Shown here piece by piece: positions 34,072-35,501 of a stretch of DNA of 35,501 nucleotides. Where the stretch lies: positions 1 to 35,501 of the forward strand of contig NZ_PTQW01000056.1 in NCBI RefSeq assembly GCF_004343725.1, given 5' to 3'. The notes beneath the pieces were generated by a model. The model made no database searches. It was given only the letters and a program-made list of their open reading frames with translations, and was not told where the DNA came from. Made by a program: the position numbers and the translations under genes. This stretch comes from Treponema sp. J25. GTDB taxonomy: Bacteria > Spirochaetota > Spirochaetia > Treponematales > Breznakiellaceae. How positions within the stretch are numbered: the stretch's first letter is position 1; each line of letters opens with the position of its first letter.

Positions 34072-34734
34072 CTAGGCTCTATCCCGGAAGAGGGTACCAC
34101 CTTTAACCAGCCACGAAAACCCAAAGGCCCAGAGAGCCAGGGTTTCCAGTGCTAGAATGGGGGCCAGGTGCCGCAAAAAGGTATCCTGCCAGAGCCAGAG
34201 GTAGAGGCCGATACCTATAAGGCACGCTACAATGGTAATACCACAGAGACGGTAGAGCAAATTCCGCAGAAGTTTGCGGGGGCCGGGCCGGCCCGTCCCT
34301 GTTTTGGTAAAGAGAAAAAAGGCGTTGTACGCTAAAAGCAGAAAAAAGCAGGCCGCACTTACCAGGTGGAAATACACCGAAATTGTTGAAGGTAGGTGAA
34401 AAATCCCCACCGGCAGGGGCGGGTCGGCCGGATAATCGCTTGGAAAGAGGGCTATACCAAAGGCCGCAAGGCCGCTTCCGTTGGTAACCCAGTTATCCAG
34501 CCGGTCGTAGCCCTGATAGGTGATGAGAAAGACCCCTACGGCGCCGAGGATACCCACCAGGAGGTCCCGCATGTTAGTGTAGTAGTAGCTACTGATGCTC
34601 CCTTCGATATGGCCCGGTTGCACTATCCAGCCCCCTACCACAAGCACCACGGGCAGGGCTATGCCGAGCCAGCCAATGCTTTGTCGCAGGGTTTTATAGG
34701 AAATGATGATGCTCCGATTCCGCTTCCCCTTCAC
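34072..34734 (-). CDS. Six-helix integral membrane protein, unknown function
   Basis: The 220-residue product starts at GTG, supported by a perfect AGGAGG (34745-34740) five bases upstream. Six hydrophobic segments (about 18-37, 57-75, 85-101, 117-141, 160-181 and 189-210) span the membrane. Conserved-looking loops GSISSYYYTNMRDLLVG and LAAFGIALFPSDYPADPP resemble a widespread bacterial family of unknown function (DUF998-like or Frag1-like); I cannot decide which. There is no lipobox or signal peptidase site. The stop lies within a GAGCC/GGCTC inverted repeat (34064-34076 area) lacking a T run. It is 89 bp downstream of the coiled-coil gene. Confidence 0.62.
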   Translation of the reverse strand: MKGKRNRSIIISYKTLRQSIGWLGIALPVVLVVGGWIVQPGHIEGSISSYYYTNMRDLLVGILGAVGVFLITYQGYDRLDNWVTNGSGLAAFGIALFPSDYPADPPLPVGIFHLPSTISVYFHLVSAACFFLLLAYNAFFLFTKTGTGRPGPRKLLRNLLYRLCGITIVACLIGIGLYLWLWQDTFLRHLAPILALETLALWAFGFSWLVKGGTLFRDRA

Positions 34735-34823
34735 CGGGACCTCCTTTTTTCTGACTTTTTTTCTTACCTCTCCTTAAAACCATGATTTGTCCCGCTCGAT
34801 CCTTTGCAGAAGGTGCCAGGTAG

Positions 34824-35501
34824 CTAGGTCCCTAAATTCTTTTTAAGACTTTCAAGGAAACTCCGCATGGCCTCATTGTCCTGATACCGGCTCTGGAGCC
34901 CCTCAAGGTAACGATTCCGACTCCGCTCGTCCTGCAGTCGTAGGACCGTTTCTACAATCTCCCGGGCCAGGTACAGGCTTTCTTTCTGACCCGCGGTGAC
35001 AAATTCCTTTTCGTACCGAAGGATCCGTTCCCGTAAATCGGGGAACACCTGCCGAATGGCGGGATCGTTCAAAAAGGCCTCTAGACTTCCCCGGGCCTCC
35101 ACCAGTGAATTGGCACCCCCTCGGGCAAGAAGGGTATCTTCCCTGGTCCGATAGGTTCGGTACGCCGCCGAAAGGCGCTCATATTCTTGCAGGGCTGTTT
35201 TAAGGCGTTCATTTTCCTGTTTCAGGGCCGTATACTCAGGGCTTGCCGCAAGGGCTTCCGCACCGGGAACTGCGGGGCCGGCACTTGTTCCTGCGGTAGC
35301 TGCATTTCCCTGGTTCCCGGTGGCGGTGTTCAGGGCTTGCTGTGTTTGGGTTCGGGCAAGTTCCAGGGCCTTTTCAAGCTCTGCGACACGCCTCTTCTGG
35401 GTTTCCAGATCCTGGTCTTTCTGGGTAGACAGGGACTTTTCTTCTTCCAGGGCCTTACGGAGATCCGCCGCTTGTTTCTGCATCACTTTGCCAGGTTTTC
35501 G
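34824..35501 (-). CDS. Coiled-coil protein, N-terminus beyond the window
   Basis: The frame is open from the right edge (RKPGKVMQKQ...) down to the TAG at 34826-34824, so the real start lies outside the window; the internal GTG/ATG near 35486 is not proven as a start. The visible 225 residues begin with a long heptad-type coiled coil (KDQDLETQKRRVAELEKALE), then an Ala/Gly/Thr-rich linker (about 55-80), a second coiled segment (PEYTALKQENERLKTALQEY) and an acidic-basic helical C-terminal domain. No catalytic motif is seen. The lost N-terminus may carry a membrane anchor, so the role is open. Confidence 0.6.
   Translation of the reverse strand, partial: RKPGKVMQKQAADLRKALEEEKSLSTQKDQDLETQKRRVAELEKALELARTQTQQALNTATGNQGNAATAGTSAGPAVPGAEALAASPEYTALKQENERLKTALQEYERLSAAYRTYRTREDTLLARGGANSLVEARGSLEAFLNDPAIRQVFPDLRERILRYEKEFVTAGQKESLYLAREIVETVLRLQDERSRNRYLEGLQSRYQDNEAMRSFLESLKKNLGT

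Noticed and set aside
1-35501. CRISPR arrays, insertion sequences, rRNA genes, prophage genes
   Set aside because: No regular short repeats with spacers, terminal inverted repeats with transposase, rRNA signatures or phage structural genes were seen; the only mobile-type hint is the partial Rpn gene at the left edge.

Overview
The window looks like chromosomal DNA of a spirochaete of the Treponema group (Treponemataceae/Breznakiellaceae type) with moderate G+C. The evidence is the gene set: a eukaryotic-type hexokinase, an LptD/OstA-like barrel protein whose flanks resemble treponemal homologues, a phoH-pgpH-ybeY-corC operon, PAS/HD-GYP and cyclase signalling proteins, and many signal-peptide, TPR and lipoproteins with no clear family. 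The species cannot be named from this alone.

Layout. 1-70: start of an Rpn-family nuclease gene running off the left edge. 71-575: no gene, but a G-rich stretch packed with hairpins that ends in a plus-strand terminator-like hairpin. 576-2362 (minus): a receiver-like/PilZ-like protein and an exported protein. 2407-7318 (plus): mfd, a HAD hydrolase and a plsC-type acyltransferase. 7481-7554 (minus): tRNA-Val(TAC) with its own promoter. 7683-13933 (plus): uvrA overlapping an lptD-like gene. 14069-20483 (plus): phoH, pgpH, ybeY, corC/tlyC and a TPR/FlgT-like protein, every junction overlapping. 20722-22937 (minus): a PAS/HD-GYP protein and an exported FN3/TPR-like protein. 23273-24631 (plus): hexokinase. 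24656-25591 (minus): M15 peptidase. 25629-26222 (plus): TPR protein. 26219-27109 (minus): Memo-like protein. 27209-33942 (plus): a class III cyclase followed by two outer-membrane-protein/lipoprotein pairs. 34072-35501 (minus): a six-helix membrane protein and a coiled-coil protein running off the right edge.

How the genes fit together. DNA repair is represented by mfd and uvrA in neighbouring transcription units, envelope work by plsC, lptD-like, the M15 peptidase and the outer-membrane/lipoprotein cluster. Three nucleotide second messengers meet within 35 kb: c-di-AMP (PgpH), c-di-GMP (HD-GYP and a degenerate PilZ) and cAMP (class III cyclase).

The most interesting signals are: an 8-G tract exactly where an outer-membrane PEGA/barrel gene changes frame (29556-29563), suggestive of phase variation; the adjacent duplicated barrel-plus-lipoprotein architecture; the hairpin array at 71-545; a SAP-like motif in an exported LptD; twin GGCGCC palindromes 21 bp apart around the phoH -35 box; -10 boxes placed 6-8 nt before several start codons, implying leaderless mRNAs; and a coding-like continuation with INGx repeats just after the stop codon at 20722.
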